A DNA stretch of 64,000 nt from Incurvaria masculella. Taxonomy: Eukaryota; Arthropoda; Insecta; Lepidoptera; Incurvariidae. The stretch covers positions 17,197,001 through 17,261,000 of the forward strand of contig OX335652.1 of NCBI GenBank assembly GCA_946894095.1, given 5' to 3'. The notes under the pieces were generated by a model that saw nothing but the letters and a program-made list of their open reading frames with translations, was not told the DNA's origin and did no database searches. Position numbers and translations under genes: made by a program. Of this stretch, positions 48,325-58,492 are shown in pieces (the first letter of the stretch is position 1; every line of letters begins with the position of its first letter).

Positions 48325-48462
48325 GCCCCCAGTTCAATATAGCCATGACCGTATATGGAAGGTCCTGGCATGGCACCGAATTCCTTCGGAAATGTGGTGC
48401 GTTGGGCTAATATCATAACGGTAGTTGTGTGGCATTAACCATCCATGTCAGGTTGCATAAAA
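48325..48462 (+). mobile_element. SINE family A tail fragment
   Basis: About 135 bp of body end and tail, finishing about 90 bp before the shared channel exon at 48555. Confidence 0.65.
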
Positions 48463-48554
48463 AAGTGCTCCTCCGGGAAAATGGTGTAGTAGTTATGTCC
48501 TCGCCTCATGATCGATTTAACATACAAAATAACGGATGTATTCTTTGTTTTCAG

Positions 48555-48695
48555 AAGAGGCACTGGAAGCGCTCTTGGAGGAGGTGGTCCGAGCGAGCGG
48601 GCGCGGCGTGTCAGCTGCGAGGAACGTCAGCGGAGAGCCCAACTGGAGTTTCGGACAGTCACTGTTTTTCTCCACGACCGTCGTCACAACTATCG
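48555..48695 (+). CDS. K2P channel, first shared exon (cap and P1 pore helix)
   Basis: Acceptor TTTGTTTTCAG, 141 bp, phase 1 to phase 1. Translation is EEALEALLEEVVRAS, then GVSAARNVSG with an N-glycosylation sequon, then PNWSFGQSLFFSTTVVTTI. It ends with the first base of the first Gly codon of the P1 selectivity filter, at donor GTCAGT. The sequence follows TWIK-1 almost residue by residue: second cap helix, glycosylated turn, WNWDF-like motif and pore helix. An intron splitting this filter Gly codon is, to my knowledge, a recurrent K2P gene feature. The last 42 bases of the exon are the first unit of a tandem repeat that runs on into the intron, so donor choice here is potentially ambiguous. 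A SINE tail ends about 90 bp upstream. Confidence 0.9.
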
Positions 48696-49003
48696 GTCAG
48701 TTTCTGTTTCCACGACCGTCGTCACAGCTGTCGGTCAGTCACTGCTTCTCTCCACGACCCTCGTCACAAACTTCGGTCAATCACTCTTTTGCTCCACAAC
48801 TGCCGTCACAACTACCGGTCAGTCATTGTTTCTCTCCACGACCCTCGTCACAACTATCGGTCAGTCATTGTTTCTCTCCACGAGCGTCGTCACAACTATC
48901 AGTCAGTCACTGCTTCTCTCCACGACCCTCGTCACAAATATCGGTCAGTCACTGTTTCTCTCCAGGACCGTCGTCATAACTATCGCTCAGTCTCCTCTTT
49001 AAA
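48653..49003 (+). repeat. 42-bp minisatellite made from the P1 pore exon end
   Basis: Unit starts at 48653 (inside the exon), 48695, 48733, 48775, 48817, 48859, 48901 and 48943, then a partial unit from 48985. All are 42 bp except the second (38 bp). Each unit resembles the exon end coding GQSLFFSTTVVTTI, and most unit junctions repeat the donor-like GGTCAGT. Units 3 to 8 stay open in one frame as repeats of GQSLFLSTTLVTTI, until a TAA at 49000-49002. The 4-bp deletion in unit 2 puts all later donors out of frame for the next exon. Confidence 0.92.
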
Positions 49004-49696
49004 CTTCATTCCATCTACGCGTGATACTCATCTGAAAACGCGCTACCTTTCTTGGTTATTCCGATGTTTACTTCATCGGATTAAGCAAGGAAGGTCAATC
49101 GAATGAGAAAGCTAAATCGGATTGGTGACCAAAAGACCGATACAGATTGGATTTGTTCACGTTAATTTAGACCTGGGTCATCTTGATGTTCGCTGACGCT
49201 ACCGCCAAGTGGCAGTTTAAAATCCCTAAAGTTGCGATTCTATGGTACCTGCTTGATATTTATCCTTGGGCGCTACAAATCAGATATCTGAGTCTAGAGT
49301 CTAGTTCCGCTTTTTTTTAAGTTTAAATGCATTTCAACTAACACATCGCGAATTCTTAAGATAAGAAAAACATTGTAAGCCACTTATTTTGGAGTAGCTG
49401 TATGCCATTTTGATGTAGTTTTGGCTGCCCAAATCTTTTCAAAACGAGATCGACACAATTCTCGCTCTCACACTGGAATTTCTCGAGAGCCAGAAATGAG
49501 TGATGAAGCTACATTTTGACTTTTCGGTGCATCCTGATGATCAAAAAGAGATCAGTAGGTGTACACAGTGATTTAAAAACTTACATGAACACGATATGTA
49601 AGCGCGGAGATCGAGTATCTTGAACAAATTTGCTGACCCACTCGAAAGTGCTTCGCCATTCCCGTATAATGACAACGTTGATGACCGCCTCGGCAG
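49004..49696. other. Intron between the two halves of the P1 filter
   Basis: Unique AT-rich sequence between the pore minisatellite and the acceptor at 49697. Confidence 0.55.
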
Positions 49697-49906
49697 GCTA
49701 TGGGCATGTGACACCGCTGTCGGCGCCCGGCAAGCTGTTCTGCATGGCGTACGCGCTGCTCGGCATTCCGCTGACGCTGGTGCTGCTGTCGGCGCTGGTG
49801 GAGCGGCTCCTGGCGCCCGCCACGGCGCTGCTGCGAGCGCTGAACGCGGCACTCGGACACCTCTACCGCCCCTTCACGATACGCCTGCTGCACCTCACGA
49901 TTGTTG
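49697..49906 (+). CDS. K2P channel, second shared exon (P1 filter, M2, M2-M3 linker)
   Basis: Acceptor GCCTCGGCAG, 210 bp, phase 1 to phase 1, donor GTGAGT. It completes the filter as GYGHVTPLSAPGKLF, then M2 (CMAYALLGIPLTLVLLSALVERLL). A cytosolic linker rich in Ala, Leu and Arg follows, then the start of M3 (TIRLLHLTIV). The His after GYG and the PLS.GGK-like segment are typical of the family. The TTIGYG filter keeps Ile at the site where TWIK-1 has an unusual Thr, so full K+ selectivity is expected by inference. The exon is strongly GC-rich compared with its surroundings, which creates long antisense and alternate-frame ORFs of no meaning. Confidence 0.92.
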
Positions 49907-50867
49907 GTGAGTGCATTTCACTCAAATACCTTAACATTGGGCGAGTGAACTCTGGAACGTTTGTAAAAGGAAGTCAGTGACCGTGGGAGCCGACTTTAGT
50001 TCAGAACCATCCACTAATACAACAGTTAACATCTCAATAAACATTATTGAAATTTAATTATACTCATGGTGAAAGTTTAGATATATTTGTATTGATTGAT
50101 TAATTTATTTATAGGTAACATAAATAGTAAATATCACAATACGGGCTCCGCTCGGGAGAATTTTCAAAACATGAATCTAGTAATCTTTAATTACTGTTTG
50201 TCTGAGGCAAGGTCAAACAAGAAAATACAAACAAAAACACAAAGCCTCAAAGCATCCAACGTGAAGAGTAAACATCGGTAGGTATATTTTAACTCGAAAA
50301 TTCGTCGATTTAGTAACAACCTGTTTGATGGGCTCATCGGTTCTAGGCGTTTAATAGAGGTGTTCCTCAGGGATTGAGCCTGGGACCACTCTAATATTTG
50401 GGCGCTCCAAAGTTTAATCTAGCATTTGTTGTTTACACTACACTAGTTTCGTCGAATTCGTGAAATTTGATTACTATCTCGCTCGTGTTCAATATAGTCT
50501 GTTTACATGTGTATTTGCCAACTTAGAGCAAAGCTTTGTTCCTTTTGATTGGATTAGTTTTGTTAGGTTCTGTTTAAATTTTCATATCGCCAGAGACAAT
50601 ATTATTTTAACCAATAGCGTACATTTTGTGTACTCAAGCCCCTAAACCGATCAGGAGGTGAACCGCACCTATCTCTGTAATTTTGTTTAGAAATGTGAAC
50701 AACCCCATAGAATAAATACGATACTACGGCGTAAAATAAACGTGACGGCGAGGTTGAAAGCGTATAGGTTCGTCGTATGGTTTTCCCTTTAAGAATGTAA
50801 TTTATGAAATAGTTTATTTGGTTTTAACCAAGTGCTGATTTATTTTAATCGAATAATTTCACCTACA
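49907..50867. other. Intron sequence, nothing recognised
   Basis: AT-rich; short frames only. Confidence 0.5.
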
Positions 50868-51140
50868 GCCGATTAGCTTAATCGCCACATATTAAGGGCC
50901 TTTCTTAGCAGCTTGCAATCAATACCGGTACTGGATACACGGCACACGGGCGACAGTGCTGTCTGACAATCTGTCCGACATTTCTTAAGGAAGTTTACTT
51001 CCTCGTGGAAACGGGGCCTAAATAAACAATACTAAAGTACTGATTATTTTGTAATGGTATTGATTACAAGCTGCTAAGATAGGCCCTTAATATGTGGCAA
51101 TTAAACCAATCAACAGTAGGTGAAAAAGGCCCATAGCTAT
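50868..51140. mobile_element. MITE with TTAGCTTAATCGCCACATATT ends
   Basis: Inverted arms GGGCCTTTCTTAGCAGCTTG and CAAGCTGCTAAGATAGGCCC bound about 120 bp. Related pieces occur at 12685-12770, 56345-56495 and 57060-57265. Confidence 0.68.
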
Positions 51141-51184
51141 GGGGTCCGGTCTGGTCTTGGATGGGTGACCATTCGACCGTTGAG

Positions 51185-51465
51185 AGAGGCTGGCCGTGGT
51201 TCGGATTCCACGTTAAGCTGTAGGTCCCCTTCCTCACTTACTAGGTGGTAGGGTTTATCCCGCCCGGGTTGGTACCATCGCATTGGATGAACGATGGTCG
51301 AAGCGGCAATGAAAATTGTCCGTGTTTTCCATCCAGTTCAATGTAGCCGTGCAATATAAGGAAGGTCCTGGCATGGCACCTAGTTCCCATGTGGTGTGTT
51401 GGGCTAATACCATGACAGAACTTGTGGTATTAGCCATCCATGTCCAGTCACATAAAAAAAAAAAT
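51185..51465 (+). mobile_element. SINE family A, head truncated
   Basis: The body from GGTTCGGATTCCACG to the A-rich tail ends about 120 bp before the exon at 51589. Confidence 0.72.
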
Positions 51466-51588
51466 GTAATTACCACTGGACAAAACTACAAAACGTACAC
51501 AACATGTTTTTAAATATCCCCTGCCAGAAATTGCGAACCATGGCAGGTAATAATTACTGGGAACCTAAACCTGAACCCATTCTTTCAG

Positions 51589-51777
51589 TTCTGTCGTTCC
51601 TGATCTTCTTCCTGATCCTGCCGGCGGTCGCGTTCACCAACTTGGAGCCCGAGTGGGGCTTCCTGGACTCGCTGTACTACTGCTTCATCTCGCTCACCAC
51701 CATCGGCCTCGGCGACTATATCCCGGGCGACGCGCCCGACCAGCCCTACCGGCCGCTGTACAAGCTCGCCACCACTT
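51589..51777 (+). CDS. K2P channel, third shared exon (M3, P2 pore and filter)
   Basis: Acceptor CCATTCTTTCAG, 189 bp, phase 1 at both ends, donor T|GTGAG. It encodes M3 ([16 protein letters not shown]), [17 protein letters not shown], then the second pore [15 protein letters not shown], and [14 protein letters not shown] leading into M4. GLGD is the standard P2 filter of K2P channels, and the W-x-F-L-x-S-x-Y-Y-C-F run is diagnostic for the TWIK/TASK group. A partial tRNA-derived SINE ends about 120 bp upstream, and a small foldback element lies 40 bp downstream of the donor. Confidence 0.93.
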
Positions 51778-51815
51778 GTGAGTAGTGTCTGGTAGATGTC
51801 TACTCAGGGGGTCTA

Positions 51816-51918
51816 CTCATGAAAGCGAACACGAGAAGTTCTCGTGTTAGGTTCTGTCGAATTATAGTTTTAGCCTAGAGTTGGACAGAAGCTAACACGA
51901 GAACTTCTCGCTTTCCAG
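51816..51918. mobile_element. Small foldback element near the P2 exon
   Basis: About 100 bp with 32-38 bp arms. GAAAGCGAACACGAGAAG pairs with CTTCTCGCTTTC and the arms share CTCGTGTTAG. It starts 39 bp after the exon end at 51777. Confidence 0.75.
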
Positions 51919-51994
51919 TCAGCCGTCGCGAGCTTGTGGTTAGTAGGAAGACAGATTTTGAAAAGTTTCCAATTAAATAATTATTTTTATGTGA

Positions 51995-52262
51995 CATAGA
52001 TGGGTAATAACAAACTGACCGTCAGATATTAGCCTAACACACCTCATAGGATCTAGGTTCAATGCGAGGACCTTCCTAATATTGCTCAGCTTAAACTGAA
52101 TGGAAAACACGGATAATTTTCATTGCTAAATTTCATGATTTCAAATTCTCAAATTTCATCGTTCATTCAATGCGATGGTGCCAAACCCGGGCGGAATTAA
52201 CCCTACGACCTACACTTTTACTTGGAATCCGAACCACGGACAGTCTCAACGGTTACACCAGT
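51995..52262 (-). mobile_element. SINE family A, old copy
   Basis: Body landmarks (TGAATGGAAAACACGG, CATTCAATGCGATGGTG) are recognisable with many changes. Confidence 0.6.
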
Positions 52263-52512
52263 ACCATTTTTAGCTGTTCGCATTGAGGGTAGCCGTTACT
52301 TCTTGTTTCTTTGTTTATTTAGAAAAAGTTTAATCTTGGGAGTAGCATTTAGGTCATAAGCTGAGATAAATTGTCGTAACTGAAACGAAAACTCACGAAA
52401 AGTGTTACTTTCTTACGTCGCATTGACAAATTTTGTATGGACGGATCACTTTTGACATTAACTAGTTGTTAGTATTACTTTTAGTAACTAGTTGTTAGTA
52501 TTACTATCCCAG

Positions 52513-52556
52513 ACATACACTATGGCTGGGATATTTATCCCAGCCATAGTGTATGT
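52513..52556. repeat. Perfect 21-bp inverted repeat, 2-nt loop
   Basis: ACATACACTATGGCTGGGAT plus A, then TT, then the exact complement; near-cruciform. Confidence 0.9.
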
Positions 52557-52836
52557 GGATAAAAAAATCTTTATAGTAGGTAAAATTATAGTTAGAAAAT
52601 TGTGAAAGAACATATAATTTTCCGGCAATGACTAGTTATCCGTCTTTTCACGAACGTGAATGTGTACTATCAGTCCGATAAATACTATCTGAGGATTGAA
52701 AAAACGGCCCTAAAAGTGATTGATAAAAAAATATAAATCATAAATAATGTTCTCTAATCAAGCCTAGGTTTTTTGGCGGGATCTTTACTATCAGCGGGTC
52801 AATCAATCGGTTACAGTACGTACGATTACGTAACTA

Positions 52837-52998
52837 AGGGCCGAGTGCACGAAAGAACAAAAAATCAAAATCAACGTTAAAGTATGATCAAACACGTCAC
52901 TTTGTGTGGACAGTATGGAAGCAACTCTTTGCGGTTCATTAAAAGTGACGTGTTTGAACATTGATTAACTCAGTCGTTTCTTCGTGCAACCGTGGCTA
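52837..52998 (+). mobile_element. MITE family D
   Basis: Same ends and interior as the copy at 16605. Confidence 0.75.
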
Positions 52999-53017
52999 AG
53001 CATAGTTTGGTTACCTG

Positions 53018-53368
53018 TACCCGAAGTCCCAGTTGTCACCGAAACTGGCGTTACGGCAAACCGATCGACTGGAGTTTTCAAATGTATGGAGAAATTGAAG
53101 AGCGCGCGCAGTGGGCGTTAAGCGAACTACCATTTGCGAGTCCGAGTTTGATTTGACAGCTTACTCAACGTCGCCGTAAATACGTCGACGTTGCCGTTTA
53201 CGTCGACACCGAGTTTTCATACAAATCGGAAGTCCGAGTTTGACTTTGACAGCTTGAAGAAGTAAAACCACAGAATATCTAGTAAACACTTGTATGGAGT
53301 TTGACGTTTTTACGGAACTTCGAAGTTACGTAAACGCCTATTTAGGTGAGAACTGAGACTACCGGCTC
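53018..53368 (-). mobile_element. MITE family C, left arm of a large inverted pair
   Basis: Full family sequence in reverse orientation, ending GAGACTACCGGCTC. Confidence 0.82.
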
Positions 53369-53655
53369 AGAGCCATACAAGTTTTTACTAGATATTATGT
53401 GGTTTTTCTTCTTCAAGCTGTCAAAGTCAAACTCGGACTTCCGATTTGTATGAAAACGCGGAGTCGGCGTAAACGGCAACGTCGACGTATTTACGGCGAC
53501 GTTGAGTAAGCTGTCAAATCAAACTCGGACTCGCAAATGTTAGTTCGCTTAACGCCCACTGCGCGCGCTCTTCAATTTCTCCATACATTTGAAAACGCCA
53601 GTCGATCGGTTTGCCGTAAACGCCAATTTAGGTGAGAACTCAGACTGACCACTCA
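53366..53655 (+). mobile_element. MITE family C, right arm of a large inverted pair
   Basis: Begins inside the family (CATACAAGTTTTTACTAG) and ends GGTGAGAACTCAGACTGACC. About 265 bp are complementary to 53033-53297. Confidence 0.82.
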
Positions 53656-54059
53656 GAAGTTAAGGCTGTTCCGACCCATATAAAGTTGTTTACACACATA
53701 ACGCAAAAAGTATTACACTTTAAGCCACGAATTAATAATAAAAGTTTAATATAGTCATATTACTTGCAGCGAAAACAATTTCACAATTTCAGGATTATTG
53801 GTCTTGTTACAATTTATTTAAATACGATTTTTATTTAACAGCGCCATCTAACGGTGTAAAACTTCTAATCGGCAATTACAACGAAACCATTAAACATGAA
53901 ATTGTGAATATGTTTTCGCTGCAACTACTATGGCTATATTTAATATTTTTGACGAATTCGAGCCTTAAAGTGAAATCCTTTTTGCGTTCTGTGTAAAAAA
54001 AACATTGTATGGGTCGGAACATCCTTAAAATAAATTAAATGAAACTTAAATGTGCTCAG

Positions 54060-54358
54060 GTTACCTCATCATCGGCCTCACCTTCCTGATGCTGACCCTC
54101 ACGGTGTTCTACGACATCCCTCAACTGAACCTCAGCTCGGTGTTCGCCTCGGTCAAGCTGGACGGCTCGGAGGACCCGGAGAAGATGCGGCTCAGCGGCG
54201 GCGGCATCCTGGGCCCCGGCTACGGCATGGGCGGCCTCCACCCGCACTACGTGCCGGAGCAGAGGCGCTCCGTGGTCCACATCAGGCCGCACGTCGACGA
54301 CAGCCCCAGTCCGGAGGACACGACGCCGGTCCACGCGAAAGACATGAGGGTCCACTGA
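54060..54358 (+). CDS. K2P channel, terminal coding exon (M4 and cytosolic C-tail)
   Basis: Acceptor TGTGCTCAG. It completes Cys and reads YLIIGLTFLMLTLTVFYDIP (M4), then a roughly 75-residue cytosolic tail ending DMRVH and a TGA stop at 54356-54358. The tail has a Gly-rich stretch (SGGGILGPGYGMGG) and a late Ser/Pro/Asp/Glu segment with possible phosphorylation sites (DDSPSPED); no named domain is seen. The tail is similar in length to that of TWIK-1 but not alignable with it. Very GC-rich codons produce a 107-residue frame on the same strand and another on the opposite strand; I regard both as shadows. Confidence 0.92.
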
Positions 54359-54592
54359 ATTGTCCACGGGGGTGATCACGTCGATTTTGTTCGATTCGGA
54401 AATTGGATCTTTGGTTGTCGATATTTTTTTGTTGTTTGGATAAAAATTGAGTAAGGGTAAACATATACGATTTGAATAAAATGTGTGTAATGTTTCGCGA
54501 TTAGGGCGAATCGAGATAGATTTGAATTAGGCTGAGAAGTAGTGATGTAAATTGTTTTGTCCTTAGGTTGTCGGAGTTTCTTTTCGTTAGGC

Positions 54593-54615
54593 AATAAAAG
54601 TTTTATGGTAATAAA
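54593..54615 (+). terminator. Polyadenylation signals of the K2P channel gene
   Basis: Two AATAAA hexamers, at 54593-54598 and 54610-54615, lie about 240 bp after the TGA and are the first in the 3' flank. Further AATAAA motifs to the right (for example near 55425) could serve a longer 3' UTR. Which one is used cannot be told from sequence alone. Confidence 0.5.
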
Positions 54616-56496
54616 ATATGTTCAGAAAGATATATTGATTGATATATACTTCTATGTAACGCTTCGTAGAATCGTTTCTGGCTCAAAAATGGCACCACAC
54701 GTATTATAAATTTGAGAAACTCCAAAATATTATTATTTTTTATTCTAAAGATGTGTTTGCCATCAGGTTATTGTTTTATTTAAAGAGCATTATAACTCTT
54801 CAATTCCGTTCAAGATTGTTTTGTAATATGCTGGTAAAACTAGCCAATGGAACTGAATTTTTCATAAGACTGAACGGATTTTTTGGATATTTCCCAGATT
54901 TTTTAATAATTTAAGATTTTATAACGTTTCAAGAATTGAATAGGCGTTAGCTTTCATCGACAATGTCGCTCGTATTCTTTAGTTTTTCGATATTTGTGTG
55001 AACGTTTTTCGTTTTAATGTTGCTTTAGCAAATTTGCATTCATGACATTTCATTCAAATTTCCACATGAACATATCACATTAGTCTATCTTTAAGTTAAA
55101 AAAATTGTACTAATCACAAACCAAAAGTTATTTAAACCTAAAAGATTTTACCTCCATTCCACATTAAATCTCTGTCTATTGCATAGTTAGAAAAATTCTT
55201 ACATTTTTATGAAAGCACCAACGCTAAGATATTTTAGTGAACATTTTGTGTGAACAAAAATTATATGAACTAACCAAAAAAAAAATTTGATTTTGTGCAA
55301 TTTCAAATAAATACATATTAAAAAAGTCATATCCAGCCATAAAAACATCTTTGACCTCACCGGGTAAGTAAGCCAAACGTTTTTTTATTAAAATTATTTA
55401 TGTACAAGTTTAAAGATATATAAGAATAAAGAATATTTACCTGAACGCTTAGATCCCTTCACAATATTATATAGATAGTCTATTTATAGAGTTAGGTATC
55501 TACTTGAAATGAGTGCAAGGGCTGGCAACACCTACATAGTATACTCGTGTGAACTTTGTATTTATTGAGTCCAATTATTTACTTATTTAGAGGATAAGCA
55601 CAAAAAAATGATTAAGGACTATGTAACCTTAATACCGGCTTGCGGTAGTACGTATCACGTCCTGAAAAAGTCAAAAATAGATATATCGTCAAACAGTACG
55701 GTCAGCACAAAAATGCATTAGTTTTCAGGTTACTTTAATAAATTATTTTTTTATTTACAATTGTGATCAAACACAGTATAAAACAATGAGCGAAGAAATT
55801 GTTCAAAATCTTATACTGTGTAATGACAGATGCATTTACTCAATCTCTGCAAACTGAAAGCAGCTAGGTGTTGCCAGTGTATTAACCAATCAAATGTGCA
55901 ATCTGCGACAATATTGTAGTACTATATTATTCTAGAATATATTGGAGCGGATATTTATATACCACTTTCCGAGTTTCAACATTTACACACGGGTTTTTAT
56001 TGCATTTGAATTAGTGTTGCACGGTTTTCAAAACGTGAATTTTAGAAAACATATATTTAGTTAAAAGAAACTTTATTCTTGTTGCATTCGTGGAAAGATA
56101 TGATGAACGAAGCATGTATGAACATGTCTGAATAAAAAAACGTAGAAACTACACGCTTATTAAATGTATAGCATTAAACGGAATCAAATTATCGCTTGGT
56201 ATACAAACTGCAGTAGATGAGAACAATGTAATCACTGAAATCCAGTATGAAATAAATTGGTGTAATAATATGTTTTGTGTCATTGTTCCTAACGTTTTAT
56301 TTTTTGTCTACAATATTTACTTCTTGGCCAATACTTTAACTCACTTAAGGGTCTCTTCCAACAAGTACTGATTAGCTTAATCCGTACATAAAGGGGTCCA
56401 TCTTAAATTGATATCAGTACACGATACTCAGCACTTTAGTAACAAAAACCCTTAAAACCTGATTTTCACCAAGTGCGGATTTATTTTAATCGACAC
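54616..56496. other. 3' flank of the channel gene, AT-rich
   Basis: Possible long 3' UTR with several later AATAAA motifs. Largely free of the recognised repeats until about 56345. Confidence 0.45.
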
Positions 56497-57000
56497 TTAA
56501 GGTGGGCCATCCCGCTCAACTCCCCATACAAACGGGGAAAGAAGATCACGCCCATATTTCTTGTCAGAGATCCAAAGTTTTGCTCAAAATAGCTTTATTT
56601 GATCGTACTAGATGTCGGATGACCGTTGGCATTGTACAATTGTGTTTGGTTTCAAGTTATAAGGTCTAAAAGTTCGCGTGTTTTATACAATAACTTTGGA
56701 GGTGGATTACTCAACGATAAAATCTATACATCTTAAAAAGATTAATCATCAGACATAGCTTGTTTCATGAAAATGTATAATCAATTTATTTTTTGTTACG
56801 ATTTTTGACTACAGCTATCGTGGTTTACTTTTAGCTAGAAGTCGGTTTGTAATTAAAATTTTCGTAAATCTTAACAAATCAAACACTATGCGCATTGTCT
56901 ACTTTGTGGACATGTTGCATCCGTCTCATCACGGAGCCTGTCTTTTCCTTTGAAAAATAGAAGGTCGTGCCCGCGAATGAGTTAGTCCCGCAGGCAAGAG
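56497..57000 (-). mobile_element. TTAA-flanked MITE, one end worn
   Basis: Starts TTAAGGTGGGCCATCCCGC and runs through the family body to GCGAATGAGTTAGTCCCGC; the far TTAA is lost. Confidence 0.75.
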
Positions 57001-57404
57001 ACAGTACTCGTATCAATTGCGAGATGGTAATAAAGACCCTTTAATATGATGATTAGGCAAATCATGACTTGGTCGAAGAGACCCTAAGTGTTGATTAAAA
57101 TAAATCAGCACCCAGCTTAGCCTGGTTTTCACCAAGTGCTGATTTATTATAATCAACCCTTAAAGGGCTTTTGTTACTAAGTGCTGATTATCTTGTAGGT
57201 ACTGGGATTGCAAGCTGGCATGTGGCGATTAAGCTAATCAGCAGTAGATGAAATAGGCCCTTAGCAGATTCACTGCGATATCAATGTTTGACAGACAATA
57301 ATTGACAGAAAATGCTTTCTGTCAATTCAACAAGTTATGTTATTAATGGGATAACTGTAATGATGCAACCATTAAACATACAAACTTCAAGTTAAGCATG
57401 ACCC

Positions 57405-57630
57405 TGTGCGGGTTGACTGCCTACGGGAAGCTAAGTGAGGCTACTCAATGACGTAGGCAGGTTTCCGCAGCAACACTGTATATTTTCGTAGATGTACAAG
57501 TGCGTTCTCGTTAGTGGTTACCAGTGAGTAGGTCGAAATGGACTGAGGTGGCAAGGCGGCCGCGCGTCTTTTGTAACCGCGTTCAGCGAGCTTGTGTGTG
57601 TGTGCATCGCCCGCCTGTGTGACCGCAATA
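57405..57630 (-). repeat. Left LTR (3' LTR of the minus-strand element)
   Basis: 226 bp, starting TGTGCGGGTTG and ending CGCAATA on the plus strand. Near-identical to 59512-59737, with one visible difference (AAGCTAAGTG versus AAGCTAGGTG). Confidence 0.88.
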
Positions 57631-58131
57631 CATCTCCACCCCTAAAAAATCCTCCCTTACGTTGGTCTGTACGGGAGTTACATAGTTCCACAAATTATTT
57701 TCAATTTACATTTACATACGAACTGTGTCAATCACTTGCGAAATAATGCAATGGTTGCAACCAACATGATGTCCACATACATGGCCAGTCTTGCAGTAGG
57801 CTGCAATTCTGCATTTCTGCGACCTGTGTCTGACGTACATTTTTCTGCATTGGCAGCATGACATGCACAATTGCGGCTTGCAGTGGGTCTGACTTACATT
57901 ACGAAATTTTGCATCACGCCACTATCAAAGTATACCATACACATTATTAACATAGATTGTTTCAACTATTTCAATATATTATTGTACAAAATTAACGAAC
58001 ATTCCTACAGTTTCTAAATCTTCAAGTAATCCTTTAATTGTATGTTCAGTCGGACACATTATGACAATTTTAGATTTTGAACAATAACGTGTCGACTATT
58101 ATACCTCGATTCTATTTAATGTTACATATTA

Positions 58132-58492
58132 CCTAAGTCCCGTTTCCGTTTTATCCTTTCGGCTGTAGCTATTCCCTGGTACCATAGTCACAGTAGCGAT
58201 CAGCAGTCAATTTACCTACCTACCTACGTACGGACAGGAAATAAAATGTATAATTCACATTCTCTACGTATTGACTTACGATAGTTGGACATGGACGTAT
58301 ATAGGGTTTTAATTACCTAAGTCCCGTTTCCGTTTTATCCTTTCGGCTGTAGATTCCCTGGTACCATAGTAACAGTAGCGATCAGCAATAAATTGACCTA
58401 CCTACGTACGGACAGGAAATAAAATGTATAATTCACATTATCTACGTATTGACTTACGATAGTTGGACATGGACGTATATAGGGTTTTATGT
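58132..58492 (+). repeat. Tandem duplication of about 181 bp inside the LTR element
   Basis: Two adjacent copies start TACCTAAGTCCCGTTTCCG, at about 58132 and 58313. They differ by small indels (for example five extra bases in the first after GGCTGTAG). Confidence 0.85.

Larger units (their letters stand above)
20052..54358 (+). other. K2P potassium channel gene locus (TWIK/KCNK1-like), whole extent
   Basis: Gene-level entry. Coding exons by reading: 20052-20169, 21535-21639, 28549-28900 (alternative), 48555-48695, 49697-49906, 51589-51777, 54060-54358. Each internal junction has GT..AG and is phase 1, so the four internal exons (105, 141, 210 and 189 bp) are all multiples of 3. The short form has about 353 residues and the long form about 396; human TWIK-1 has about 336. 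The product has the K2P plan: M1, extracellular cap, P1 with TTIGYGH, M2, M3, P2 with TTIGLGD, M4 and a cytosolic tail. It should act as a dimeric background K+ channel in the plasma membrane. Similarity is clearly to TWIK-type channels rather than TASK or TREK. Introns reach about 27 kb. Promoter choice between the two first coding units is inferred from the layout, not observed. Confidence 0.9.

Noticed and set aside
48429..49106. 225-codon plus frame and two overlapping frames across the pore repeats
   Set aside because: Long frames arise because a 42-bp unit (multiple of 3) is repeated. Only the part up to 48695 in one frame fits the channel.
49541..49893. Antisense frames over the exon at 49697
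   Set aside because: Shadows of a GC-rich coding exon; Ala, Arg and Pro-rich low-complexity translation.
54052..54379. Second plus frame and an antisense frame over the terminal exon
   Set aside because: Shadows of high-GC codons. The chosen frame completes M4 and continues the channel.
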